Assembly (NCBI GenBank): GCA_018340805.1
Contig: JACMZG010001914.1
Span: 23,050,943 to 23,114,942, forward strand
Length of the DNA: 64,000 bases
Direction: 5' to 3'
Source: Microvelia longipes
Lineage: Eukaryota > Arthropoda > Insecta > Hemiptera > Veliidae
Shown here: piece after piece, positions 32,061 through 43,246 of the stretch
How the letters are laid out: the number at the start of each line of letters is the position of its first letter
Position numbering within the stretch: position 1 is the first letter of the stretch
Position numbers and translations under genes: made by a program
The notes under the pieces: generated by a model
What the model saw: only the letters and a program-made list of their open reading frames with translations
Databases searched by the model: none
What the model was told of the DNA's origin: nothing

Positions 32061-32378
32061 TTAATAATGCTGTCTGATGTAAGGTTCATCATCTTTGCAA
32101 CATGGGAGCGGTGGTGGAGGCAGATATGAATAGCCTCTGTCCCTGTAGTAAGGTCTGTCATTAGCTCTTCCAGACGGTCTCCAAGAACTTGGTGACCATC
32201 CCCTACCAGGTGTGTATGGAGTTGGTACGGCGCTGACGTCTACCTTCAGATCAGTTTGTTTCTTTATTTCATCCATGGAGTCAGCGATGTGTTTGGCGTC
32301 AGGATCGAACCCTTTGATCACAGGCACATCATCGTCTTCTTTTTTAACTAAACTCGGATTATCTGTCACAGCTTCTAC
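32061..32378 (-). CDS. secreted protein, exon 3
   Basis: Acceptor AATTCCAG/GTAGAAGC. It reads VEAVTDNPSLVKKEDDDVPV and continues to the Pro/Tyr-rich tail, with TAA at 32063-32061. Confidence 0.75.
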   Translation of the reverse strand, partial: VEAVTDNPSLVKKEDDDVPVIKGFDPDAKHIADSMDEIKKQTDLKVDVSAVPTPYTPGRGWSPSSWRPSGRANDRPYYRDRGYSYLPPPPLPCCKDDEPYIRQHY

Positions 32379-34666
32379 CTGGAATTTTAATGAATTATAC
32401 TTACACTAAGAGACTACACATGAGTTAAAGAGATACATTTTTATTTTAGAGGGCACTTAAAATAAATGTATTTCAGAGAGGACATAGCCATTATCGTGGT
32501 TAACCTTGCTACCATCAGTTTATTGTGCATGTGTTAAATTTAAATGATTCACATTCCAATTTCATTTCAAATAGTCAGGGGCGGATGGGACGCGTGGGAG
32601 TTCGGGAGAACTCCCGAGGCGCTGGTCACTTTTGGCGTATCGGCGCCGGATACCGGAAGGTTAAGACTAATATTTTTATTTATTACCAAAAATTAAGTAC
32701 TGTTAGTAAAAAATTTAGTTATCAAACAAATGTTTTCATTCATTTCATGTTTTAAATAATTTGAAAAGGTGATATCTATTGAATTATTTTTATCACAGCA
32801 AAGTCAGTATTTAAGATAATAATCTTTGTTATTTTTATGGCACACACATATGATAACTGATTAACCGGATGGACCTTATTCATACTGTAACAGTTTTTCC
32901 TTTAGCTTACATTATCACTTATTCTTTGAATTCAATCAGTTCCTTATGAACTGTGGACATTGTTTTTTTATCGAAAATTGTTAGGTTAAGGACAATAATT
33001 GTTGAAATTTAGTTTATTTTATTTTTATTTTAATAAGTACTTGTTCATGAAAAAATAATCTGCCAAACGCAGAACTAAGCTTTTTGCTTAAAAAATCATG
33101 CCGCGCTCTGCGCGGATTTACAACCAGCTGGGTTAGACTACCCACTTATTTAAGATTTTATGTTGGAGCTCAGACCTAAAAATATTCTCTCCTAAAGGAT
33201 AGAGTCATTAGCGAAGTAAAATTTGTTGTTATTAATACAGTCCATGTTGCTAATACGGACCTTCAACACGTTGCCGCTACGTACCGTCGGCCCTCTTCGT
33301 GCCCCGGGGCCCATCGCAGTCATATTGTGCATATTGTTATTTGTTGTTTTATTATTATTTTGGAGCCTCACTGATTGTACTTGAGAGTTGAAACTTCGCG
33401 CAAATTTAACTTTTAAGTCTATTTGCGTTGCACGAATGATACAATTTGTTGTACTTTAACCCATTTTGGGTATTTAAAATCATAAAACAATTTAAAATAA
33501 TCAGTCTAGTTGAAATTCACAGAAATGCACCTCTGTACATTAGCATTATATGTTTGGCATCCAAACGACAAATAGAGACGCATCTATTTAGGAAATTCAT
33601 CGAGTTAATCTGTACAAATTTTAAAAGGTACAAAATAAAATATACAAAAAAGTTATTTTTTTACCTAAAATTAATTAATTATAGTACAACACACGGCTAA
33701 AATCAGTTGACAGCGTGGGAAATTAATGTGAAGGAGCCAATGAGATTATTTCTGGACGTTAAACCATGCTCTCAATTTCAAATCATGCCAACCTTATTGG
33801 TTCCTCAACACTATTTTCCCACGCTGTCAACTGATTTTTGCCATGTGTCGTACGATAGACCTTGAAAAAAATTATCATTTTTAAAGTACACACCTCGCAG
33901 CACTCATATCAGTTTGAATAGAGATCAATTAATTGCTATTTATACCTTAACAAGAACAGGAGGTTGGCTCGGAGTGATCTTAGAGTCCAAAGCAACTGAT
34001 CTTCCGCTAGGAATCGAATTGATGAAATTAATCGTATCATCGACGAGGTATGTTACTTCGTAGGTGGCTTTAACTAACTTTGGACGAAGTTCTGATGAAG
34101 ACGTCAACTTAGATACTGACGCTATTTGACTTATTTCAGCAAGCTTAGGTTCAGGTAGATCAACTTGATTTTTAAGCACAAATCCATTAATAGCTGAAAT
34201 TAAAAAAATAAGCTGTTCAATTAATGACAGTTTCTTAACTTACATAAGATATTTTTATTTTTATCCTTTATATTGGTACACATGAGCAAATCATGGAATG
34301 ATTATTGGATCACTAAATGATCCAATTTAGTGCTGCACAATTTAAACCCAATATCAAGTTTGTCGCTTACAACGTTGAAAGTAAAAGAAATACACTTTTG
34401 GCCCTTCTCATTCTCAAATCTTACCCGTATTTCATCATTAATAAAGTTTAAAACCAGAAACCATATTAAATTAAGCAGAATTCTAAACAGCCGCCTTGGA
34501 TGTTAATAGTATGCTCCACACTGGTGTTTCATTAGAGTTAATTGTACCTTCAATTTAGCGAGTAAGCCTCACTTAAAATAAATAAATTAGTACGAAAAGA
34601 AATATTTTCAATACCATCAATATTAAGTGAAAAACACCAAATTATTACCAGAGAAAAAAAATGCAT
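32061..34666 (-). CDS. small secreted protein, three exons, 205 aa
   Basis: Exons, in transcript order, are 34666-34615, 34193-33946 and 32378-32061. All junctions are GT-AG and the phases (1, then 0) agree. The N-terminus MHFFSLVIIWCFSLNID followed by AINGF is a good signal peptide, so the product is probably exported. Mature residues ~20-100 are acidic/polar (LPEPKLAEISQIASVSKLTS) with a hydrophobic stretch VTYLVDDTINFINSIPSG. The C-terminal part is charged, then Pro/Tyr/Arg-rich (RPYYRDRGYSYLPPPPLP), and ends CCKDDEPYIRQHY. I do not recognise the family. A cuticular, egg-shell or other extracellular role is conceivable, but nothing shows it. Confidence 0.75.
32379..33945. other. intron with MITE and repeat debris
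   Basis: A GC-rich piece at 32575-32645 (CAGGGGCGGATGGGACGCG) and another near 33080-33310 (GTCGGCCCTCTTCGTGCCCC) look like transposon ends. A MITE occupies 33684-33853. Confidence 0.4.
33684..33853. mobile_element. MITE, 170 bp, long terminal inverted repeats
   Basis: Ends GTACAACACACGGC and GCCATGTGTCGTAC. Inside them, TCAGTTGACAGCGTGGGAAA pairs with its complement and GGAGCCAATGAG pairs with CTTATTGGTTCC. A second copy lies at 39779-39950. Confidence 0.85.
33946..34193 (-). CDS. secreted protein, exon 2
   Basis: Acceptor AATTTCAG/CT and donor AAG/GTATAA. It reads (A)INGFVLKNQVDLPEPKLAEI and so on. The first codon is completed by the G left by exon 1. Confidence 0.75.
34615..34666 (-). 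CDS. secreted protein, exon 1 (signal peptide)
   Basis: 52 bp, MHFFSLVIIWCFSLNID plus one base, donor GATG/GTATTG. An out-of-frame ATG (TATGTTTTTGTGA) lies just upstream. The initiator was chosen because it gives a signal peptide and correct phase into exon 2. Confidence 0.65.
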
Positions 34667-35633
34667 CACAAAAACATACCGTAGATCGAACAAATGAAAT
34701 GTACGAGAAAAATAATTTCCCCCATTTTTTTCTGTAGCAGAGCACTGCACTTCACTAAATCAAATCTCTGACTAACATGAAAAAATATTAAAAACGAAAT
34801 AAACTACTCATGAAGAAGATACAAATCTTAGTGCCAAGGACATCTCTATTAAAGAAAAAAACCATGATGACACTTAGTACAAGTCAAATTACAAAAACTT
34901 TGAGATGATTACTCGAGCCCGCGTGCTTTTCAGATGACTGACAAAGAAAATGCGTTTCCTGTCTTCCTCTAACTCTAGGTTAGTACTGTAATTAAAATAA
35001 AGTGAATAATAATATAAATACTAATATAAAATTATAGACAATATAATATTAAAGTAATGATAAGTACAATGGGATTCATTTTGTGTTCAGAAAACTAAAA
35101 AATTGTCATTTAAAAGTGACAAGACATTCAGTCAATTGTTTAAAGTTTCACAATATTGAATGTGAAAGTCTTTTCTTTTTATATTAATTTATTCTTTTAT
35201 TTTACTCATTGCGTAAAAAATAAGCGAATGTGTAAAGAAACTATCTCAAAAGTTGAGAGGCTTGAAACATGTTTTTGGGTTCTGTGTAACCTTAATTATA
35301 TATCTCTCCTAGAGAGCATAGTGATATAAACCCCTAGGGGGCATCCCCTATTTAAAACACATCAAAAGGTTAGAACATCTTTTTGAGGCTCTCAGAGCTC
35401 TCTGTAACCTCATTATACCCTACTCCTAAAGGGAGATATATACATTGAGATATATACTAGAGGGAGCATAGCCTATCTAAAAACTATATATACATACACA
35501 CACACCCACATATGTATATATTAGTAAGAGTTTGTTTATGTTTGTGGCGTTCAAACTAAAAACAAAACTTGGCGTAAGTTCAAGTTTGAAACGTGTCTTT
35601 GAAGTACATTCCGCGCGTATGTTTGGCTATATA

Positions 35634-35723
<90 letters not shown>

Positions 35724-36444
35724 TATATAAATATATAATATATATACTAATATATAATAGTATATATATATAATAACAATATTATATATATATATGCAAA
35801 CAAGCTATCTCTCAAACGATAAATAAATAAATAAATGCCCTTTTAGGGCTTTTCGGCCATCAGGGTATTCACCTGCGGGAACACCTCAGTGGGTAGCATC
35901 TACTACATTTAAGATAAGTTAAAGTTGGCGAAATCTTTAATACAATCCTATCATTAAAATCTTAGAGCATAGCCCGTGCTGCGACCCCCGGACTCCGGTG
36001 CGAAAACTCGAAACACGCCTTTACGATCACGGCCACGGAGGCAGATCAAACGGATAAATACTTTAATCAAACTTGGTACAAAAATAAACCTTAGAGATGG
36101 CACGAACCCTATGGAAAACTAGATTTTCGGGACATCATTCACCCGGTTTACAAAGTCAGTTTTAAAGATTCTTGAGGATTAATGGGATGCTGAATCGAAT
36201 GATACAGTCCCGGAGACGATACGACAATCATAAATGACCAAAATGTCGAAAACCCCGTCTTAAATACTACTAATGATATATTAACTAATAATAGAGAGCC
36301 CTATCTTAGTAGCGTATGTAAAGATTCATTGAGCCTATCTTAAGAGTCTATTTGTTAAAAAGATCATAGCCTATCTTAATACATTGAAAGCCTAAAAAAT
36401 TGAGGCTCTCGGGCTCTATGTAACCTCATTTAAAACCCTCCAAG
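34667..36444. other. intergenic; (TA)n and MITE fragments
   Basis: The (TA)n tract is at 35628-35795. 35240-35480 and 36290-36440 are partial copies of the 310-bp MITE (GGCTCTCAGAGCTCTCTGTA, AACCTCATTATACCC). 34900-34960 has nothing clear. The promoter of either flanking gene is not evident. Confidence 0.5.
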
Positions 36445-36744
36445 CATAGAGATATATACTAGAGGGGGCATAGCTATCTTAATAACATTGAAGAGGCTGA
36501 AACATTTTTATTGGGGCTCTCAGGGCTCTGTGTAACTCCAAGAGGGATTATGGTTACATTAATTGTTTTCGGCTTCCGCAGATTGTTTTGTGTTTTTGAT
36601 TTGTAATTTTAAAACATTCTACATATAGTTTACTGTTTTTTGTTTTTCTATTTATCGATGATAATGATAACGAGAATGCGGTCAGGTTACTTTTTCGATG
36701 TTTCAAATTCAACAATAAGGCCCCTCTAGTAATATATCTCTATG
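36445..36744 (-). mobile_element. hAT-type MITE, 300 bp (copy B), nested
   Basis: Perfect outer inverted ends CATAGAGATATATACTAGAG and ...CTAGTAATATATCTCTATG. The direct repeat CTCCAAG lies on both sides (36438-36444 and 36745-36751). The flanks AACCTCATTTAAAACC and CGTGAGGTAAAGG are themselves the middle of another copy of the same family, so one MITE has inserted into another. Confidence 0.85.
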
Positions 36745-37148
36745 CTCCAAGCGTGAGGTAAAGGTAAGGTTAAATAATCATTTTTTTTCATTTCTCGCAC
36801 ATTTTGTGTGTTGAAAGATTATTTTAATGTTCTCGGTATAAAGCTAATATAATTTGTTCTTTGTATTGATTATTTGTATAGCGAAGGTGGTCACGCTAGA
36901 ACTCCTATACAATTTTAGAGATTAACTATCTCCACGTTATAACCCTCCCCCTTAAATAAATAAAATAAAGTTAGTTTAACTAAAACAATGCGTAATGTCT
37001 GAAGTATTAAGTTAAAGACAATAGACAAAGAAACAAGAAGAAGAACAGTATCAACTTCTTTTCAGGTTTTCTATGCAGGTTGTAAACCTTTGTGATTTTG
37101 TCAAGATTTTAGTGTTCTTTAGATATTTCTTTTATAATATTAATAAAA
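36745..37148. other. outer MITE right half and upstream region of CAMLG
   Basis: 36745-36910 continues the interrupted outer MITE (CATTTCTCGCACATTTTGTG). The remainder should contain the CAMLG promoter and 5' UTR, but no TATA box is obvious. Confidence 0.5.
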
Positions 37149-37249
37149 ATGGACGGAAAAGACCAAGTCAGAAGTTAGGAGGAAAAAAGTTTTAATGAAT
37201 GCTGAAGCCAGATTACGTTTTATTAAAGAAGGCATTCCGTGGAGAAGTG
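37149..37249 (+). CDS. CAMLG: CAMLG exon 1 (one-base frame problem)
   Basis: The conserved frame reads KTKSEVRRKKVLMNAEARLR to PWRS, donor AGTG/GTAAGT, phase 1. The upstream ATG at 37149 is one base out of register. The internal ATG at 37195 is in frame. Confidence 0.7.
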
Positions 37250-40200
37250 GTAAGTCATGATAATCATTTTGAAACATACGGTTTGAATAATAAATATACT
37301 AACGTACTATATTTTTAAATAGCGTATCCAATTACCTTCATATGTTCTGGAAATCATGTGTGACTTGAAATAATTGATTAATTATGGGAAGTGCATTCTA
37401 CAATGAGGGCAGAACCCCAGGAGTCAGACCTACCATCAATGACCCCCCTTAACGTAAACTCTTTGCTTACTTCTAATTGTAATTGTAACTTCAATCAATA
37501 AGAAAACCATTAACAAATTAGAAAATGGTGCCAGAAAACCTTTAAAGTTGATAGCAGGGTGGTTGTAACCTGTGGCGAGACATTTACTATGTACACACCC
37601 CGTGCAAAATCAGCAGATCGTATTAAGTACGCTAGTTATATACGCTGTAAGAACTATTTAGCATACCATGGGTTTTAGCCTAATCCAGTCGTATGTGCTA
37701 GAACTATGGAGATGGAATCTAGATCGATGTACCTTCAGAAGCGATCGTATTTAAAGTATGACCTTCTCTACGCACTATTATTTTACTTATATATAACTGC
37801 TTTTCACCTTATAACTTTTCAAATATTAGCGTATTTTCATCATGAAAATGATGCTTATGATGTTGTAAGAAATATTTTAAACAATTTAAGTAAATTTATT
37901 AATTTACCAATCCCTGTTGTATATTAAAGCTAATGAAAATAATTTTGCCCCTAGAAGTCATGTTTTAATAATACCACTGCACAGACCTAAGAAGTCTGAA
38001 GTAGGGTACCAAGTGCAAGGAATAACACTCTTTAACCACCTACTACAAGAGATACGAAATATGCAGTTTAAACATTTTAAAAGAGAAATCAACAATTACT
38101 TGAAGGATCTTATTATAGAATTAATGAGTTCCTATTAGAAAATATTGTAAATACTTAAATAAGAACTATTTAAAAGGACGCATTTTTAACTTCTAATTTG
38201 TATAGTTATTGATTTTTTTTACAAATTGCTCAATGTATTACCTAAAACCATCTACTTGGATTTTGAACAAATTTTTAATTTAGAATTTTTAAAAGATTCT
38301 TATTTTATCTGCATTTACCATTAATAAGTATGCTATTCTTTTGTTATTCAATTGTTTTTTTATAACATCTATAAACAACTATTTAACTGTAAATTTTGTT
38401 TATTATGTTAAGCCTTGAAATAGATGAAGTTATAATAAAAGGTCAGCATAATTAGTGTTATTTTGGACTTATTCCTCTTCAAAATAATTTATAATTCTTA
38501 TGTTTTAATTATTAATTCACTTTATTTCCAGATGAACAGCACACTGATTCATCTGTCGATTTTTTAAAAAACGAAGAACTAGAACATACAGCACAGACTT
38601 TGTCTAGTCAAGAACTACAGAATGATCAAGATACCAAATCTCACATAAATGAAACTGGACTTAGAGAAAGAATTTCTTCCAGTGATGTCAAAAAAGTTAT
38701 AAATGAAAATATCACACGCACCTCACAAAGTGAAAATGTTAATCAAAATGAAATTATTCACCTAGAAACAAACCCCCAAATACCAAACGACTGTATATCT
38801 GAACCGCAGCAGAATACTGACGATCCGTTTAAAGTATTAAAAACACTTTTAAATGAATCCTCTCAAGAAAGGATGGATCAAAAACAAAGAAACAGCGAAG
38901 TAAATAGAAATATATGGATAAACTGCTTTATAATGGCTCTACTTGGAGTGGTTATAAGAATTAGCTATGATATGGGAATATCATGGATTTTTAATGAGGT
39001 TGGTAATATTTAAAATAAGAAAGATTTATTATTATCATTACATGTTGCTGAAAAAATAATGTTTCACAATGTTTTTAAATTTAAAAAGTGCGGTATGAGG
39101 AAAGGTTTCAATATTGTTGTCACCACAGATCCACCGCAACCAACAGGTGTGTAAAATTATTGAAGTCCCTAAGTTCTAGACTAAGTGTGAGGAAAGGAGT
39201 TAGTAAGTTTTTGCGCTTTCTTATTTACAATTTTTCTTCAATTTACCCTTTCCTTTTCTTTGTTTCATACACAGTTCTGCCATCGTGAGGGACTAAGGAG
39301 ACCCTGAGTTTTCGGAAGTCTTCTCTTCCTTCTTTATCCCTGGGGTAGTTTTTTAATGCTATGTTGGCTACACTTGTTGGTAACCTTACTTTAGATCTCC
39401 TGTTTTGTCAGTTCTTCTTTGCCACTGGTCCTTTCTTGTTCTGCAGGTATTTCTTTTCTTTATCCAGGATATCACTCATTCTCATTTTTTGATGCTCGAG
39501 CAAGGCTCCTCCTGTTGAACTTACGGGCCTTCAGCCGTCTGTTCCTTTCGCTTTCAATATTTTATTTTCTTTCCTTTGCCCCTTGCCACCTTATGGTTGT
39601 TGCAAATCCAGGCATTGATTCGAGGACATCAGGGGTGGAATACGTTGATTTAGACTTAACAACGTAAACCACAAAGGCAGATTAGCCTAACTGCCTTATC
39701 AGTTTTTTATTTTAGCTAACCTAAAACAAAAATTGTTGTATAATACTTGATTAAATAAATTTGACCACATCTATTGTAGTATAACACATAGTTATTATCT
39801 GTTGGCAGCTTGGAAAAATAATGTGAGGGAGCCAATGAGGTTAGTCCTGGATGTTAAACCACACTCCCAATTTTTATATTAGGCCAACCTCATTGGTTCC
39901 TGATATACTATTTTCCCTCGCTATCAACTGATTATAACCATGAGCTATAATATAGTAATATGTTTTGTATTTAGTATGAGAAGTAAATACTACTACTTAT
40001 TTGAAATTTTGTTTTGCTCACAGATGATGCTGGTTCCATTTGTATTGGTTGGAGGACCGAGACTGGTTTCACTCGTAATGGAGCCTCCCCCACCCAGTGG
40101 CTCTGTACTACAAGTCCTAATCATGGCTGGTATTAAAATACAAGTAATTAAGAAAGCTTTCAATCTAATTTTTATACTGAGAGCTTTCTTACAGCTGTTC

Positions 40201-40257
40201 TCTGTTTATTTGATATCATTTATATTTACGCATCAAATTGTCTCTAATGAGACTTGA
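37149..40257 (+). CDS. CAMLG: CAMLG / GET2-type ER receptor subunit
   Basis: Three exons: up to 37249, 38532-38998 and 40024-40257 (stop TGA). CAMLG partners WRB/GET1 in the ER membrane to receive tail-anchored proteins from TRC40/GET3. The basic N-terminal motif VRRKKVLMNAEARLRFI matches the GET3-binding motif of animal CAMLG. A long polar, poorly conserved linker follows (exon 2). The first membrane helix is NCFIMALLGVVIRISYDMGI, and exon 3 holds two more, including AGIKIQVIKKAF and FLQLFSVYLISFIFTHQI, close to the vertebrate C-terminus. Length is about 250-267 aa versus ~296 in human. Exon 1 has a problem: the ATG at 37149 runs into a stop at 37176, and the conserved frame starts one base over, with no ATG before 37195. 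A one-base error near 37152-37165 would explain this. Otherwise initiation at 37195 gives 251 aa without the basic motif. Confidence 0.85.
37250..38531. other. CAMLG intron 1 with LINE tail
   Basis: 37690-38140 contains two adjoining open frames. The second (NFAPRSHVLIIPLHRPKK, then FNHLLQEIRNMQFKHFKREI) resembles the C-terminal end of CR1/RTE-type LINE polymerases (pattern: IPLHR, LFN.L...IRN, FK). The first frame is not recognised. A decayed LINE 3' end is likely, on the plus strand. Confidence 0.45.
38532..38998 (+). CDS. CAMLG: CAMLG exon 2
   Basis: Acceptor TATTTCCAG and donor GAG/GTTGGT. Codes for the hydrophilic Ser/Asn/Glu-rich linker and the first transmembrane helix. Ends in phase 0. 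Confidence 0.85.
38999..40023. other. CAMLG intron 2 with MITE
   Basis: Short open frames at 39088-39667 have no recognisable homology and are Ser/Leu/Phe-rich with CTTT-type low complexity, so I do not call them. The second half holds a MITE copy. Confidence 0.5.
39779..39950. mobile_element. MITE, second copy of 33684 family
   Basis: Shares GAGCCAATGAGGTTA.TCCTGG, ATGTTAAACCA and CCAACCTCATTGGTTCCT with 33684-33853. The terminal repeats are more diverged. Confidence 0.75.
40024..40257 (+). CDS. CAMLG: CAMLG exon 3
   Basis: Acceptor TTGCTCACAG. Begins MMLVPFVLVGGPRLVSLVME and contains the last two membrane helices. Ends IVSNET with TGA at 40255-40257. Confidence 0.85.
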   Translation: MMLVPFVLVGGPRLVSLVMEPPPPSGSVLQVLIMAGIKIQVIKKAFNLIFILRAFLQLFSVYLISFIFTHQIVSNET

Positions 40258-40725
40258 AAAAATTCAAATTTTTAAGGGTCCATCCAAAGTGGTTTGTTTC
40301 ACTGGTGCATTAGGTTACCTGTTAACTTAATGACGAAGGGGTATAATGGAAAGATTAATATTAAACACTTTCTAAGAGTGTTTTCAGATAACAAAGAGTT
40401 GGTGTGAGGTGTGTGAAATATTGAAGTTAAGTACATTATTATTTTTGGGGAAGGTGTTAAAATATTATTTTTATTGAAAGGTTTTATCCTCAAAACGGAT
40501 TACTTAAATTGGATCGGCAACAGGTTATTTGATTTCTTTCCAAAGCTAGTAACAAAATTAAAATTTTTATGAAAGAGAAACAGTCCAACATTATAAGTTA
40601 ACAGAGAATAACATTAATCAAAGATCATTTTGGCTCAATTTTGAGCTCTTATTTACAGCTCTCATGAGTTATTTTAAATTTAATATTCAACAAGGATGGA
40701 ATAATTTAGCTCTAGTTTAGTACTT
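40258..40725. other. 3' region between convergent genes
   Basis: Presumed CAMLG 3' UTR followed by the 3' end of the minus-strand gene. No canonical AATAAA was found close to the CAMLG stop. Confidence 0.4.
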
Positions 40726-40856
40726 CTAGTACTCAAAATGTTGGTGATCTTCCTCCTGATCACCTGTTTCCTCCTTTGGCTTTTGCCTGGAAGGAAACTT
40801 CAACTCAAGCTGTTCCACTTCTGTCATCTGAACAACCTCATAAGTGTAATTTTCTG
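40726..40856 (-). CDS. minus-strand gene, terminal exon
   Basis: 43 codons including the TAG, highly charged and with coding-like codon use. The polypyrimidine tract before the acceptor is good. Confidence 0.5.
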
Positions 40857-43159
40857 CTGATAAAAATTGGCTACAAGTGAAATTTATTTATAAATCTTTT
40901 TATTTGTTACTGTTAATTAGTTCTACGCCTAAAATTTAATGGTATTAAGTGAAGAAATATTTACAAAAATAATAGAAAAATTCCATGTTAATACGGGTAG
41001 AATTAGAGCTCAAGGGTAAATTTAGTAGTGCTGCCCTCAGGTATAATATTCAATTCAATTCAAAAAACAGTCTTTATTTCCATAAATAAAAATACCATAA
41101 CAAAAGATATTAGAGTAATTAAAAAGAGGTAATTTACATAATCTTAAGGAACCCACGAAGCCAAGTGTGGGGACTCCAACTTAAGTACAAGTTATATTTT
41201 TTTCAGGAAGTTCTCAACAAATTTTGGTTGAAATTATTTAATTAAAGATAAAGTAAAAATAAAAAAAAAATAATAGAATTTAAACATTAAAAATAAAAAT
41301 ATATTAAAATACTTATAATAAGTAAAAGGTATTGGCCAAATATTACAAACTGTACTAGAAAAAGAGCAAAGATATGACTAAAAAAAACTTGTAATTTTCA
41401 TACAAAAGTTAATAATAAAAAAAACTAAAGGATAAATTATAAAAAATGAAATAAAAAAGTTTATATGATAATTTAAGTTAAAAAGAGGAAGAATGCTGTA
41501 TATAAATTGCAGAACAATTTAGCAGTGTTGTACTTAGGTCTTGATTACACTACTTTAACTGTCTATTCTTGTATCAAAGAACTCCGAAGCCTGAGAGGGG
41601 TTTTTTGTAGCCTTGGAACATTTTTTGTACATTGAAAAAATTTCCCCTTCCAAAATTAAATTAAAATGCTTATTTGACTGTAAGATTATTGTTTCCAATT
41701 TGCCTTAATTCAACCCCCTTTCTATAGCAGTTTTTCTCAACCTTTTTGATGAGCGACCAAAAAAATTGATTGTAATTACTTCGCTACCCAATTCTAATAC
41801 TTTTTATGGGAGAAAGTATTGTGGGCTTAGTATTTTGAATGATGACCAAATTAATTAACAAATCAGTTACTTAAAGAGTACTGTATACAACTAAAATTGT
41901 CTGCAGTTGCTTATTTTGTTAAAGCATGTGACAAATGATAAATTGGCATGTGCAGGGAATTAGAAAATTCTGCAATTAGGATATGTTTCTATTATTTTGG
42001 AGGCTCTTGTGCTTTTTCTTGAAGTTAGGTCCTGAAAAGTCTGGCGCCAGACCAGAATGATGGTTACCTTAATATATTTTATTTTTTATTATTATATTTA
42101 ATTTTATTATTATTATTACTTTTATATGTTTTATTATTATTATATTATTTTATATTTTATTATTACTTTTAATATATTTTTTTTAATACGGGTAGCAAAA
42201 ATTGCAACATTGAATACACATTAGAATATAAACAATTTATTGGACAAAATGTATTGCCCCAAAGAACTTAACGACGTACTTGCTTGCTTGGTCCGTTTTG
42301 ACCTAAAACGGATTTTGACCCAATACAATTTTTTTTGGTTTTGCCACCCTCATCAATTTTTTTGTGTGCCGCCCTTGGGAAAGTGTTTCAAAAATTGATC
42401 TGTCCCCTTTATACATTTAGAGGATACACTTTCCAAAAAATTATAATTGGCTCAAACCCCAATAATAGGAATCAAGTTTTATTCCCAAGGGAGAAAAAGT
42501 TTCTTTTTACTCCCTTGGGAGTGAAAAGTGCTTCTTCACTCCCTAAAACTAGTCAATGAACTTCACATTATACACCTTAACATTTCCCCTACGTATTTGT
42601 TGAAAAAGTTTGTTTATCAATAATTTTCTGCAGACCCAAGGGTTGAGAATGGCTGCTCTATAGAATCCAGTCAATTATTAGATGTGAAATATCATTAGTT
42701 AATTGAATAGCTGAATTGTATTTCACTAATTTAATTAATTAATTGTAATTTAATATACATCTTACTTATTGCCTTATTTTAAATCTTTTTGTTAAAAATA
42801 AAAGCATGCAATTAATTAAATAGCTGAATTTTATTATGTTAAAGAAATTTTGAATTATATTTTTTTATATTTCATTGATTGAAATTTATACCTCATTTAT
42901 TTTGCTTCTTTACCTTCTTATAAGACAGCATTTTAATAAAAACAAGTTCAAAAAATGTCACTTTTGGTGGTTCCTGTAGTGTTATGGTTAGCACATGTGC
43001 CTGCCACAATGTCTGTTGTCTGGCAATCACGTGACGTCTTCAAAGGAATGTTAAGTCAGTGGTTCTGAGCCTGTGCGATGTCAGGTATTCGTGAAAGATC
43101 TCTACCCCTATATGAACCTAGATTTAGGCAACATTTATAACCCTAAATAGTAGTTTATG

Positions 43160-43246
<87 letters not shown>

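Noticed and set aside
39088..39667. Two consecutive Ser/Leu/Phe-rich open frames in CAMLG intron 2
   Set aside because: Pyrimidine-rich low-complexity sequence, no recognised motif, and bypassed by in-phase CAMLG exons.
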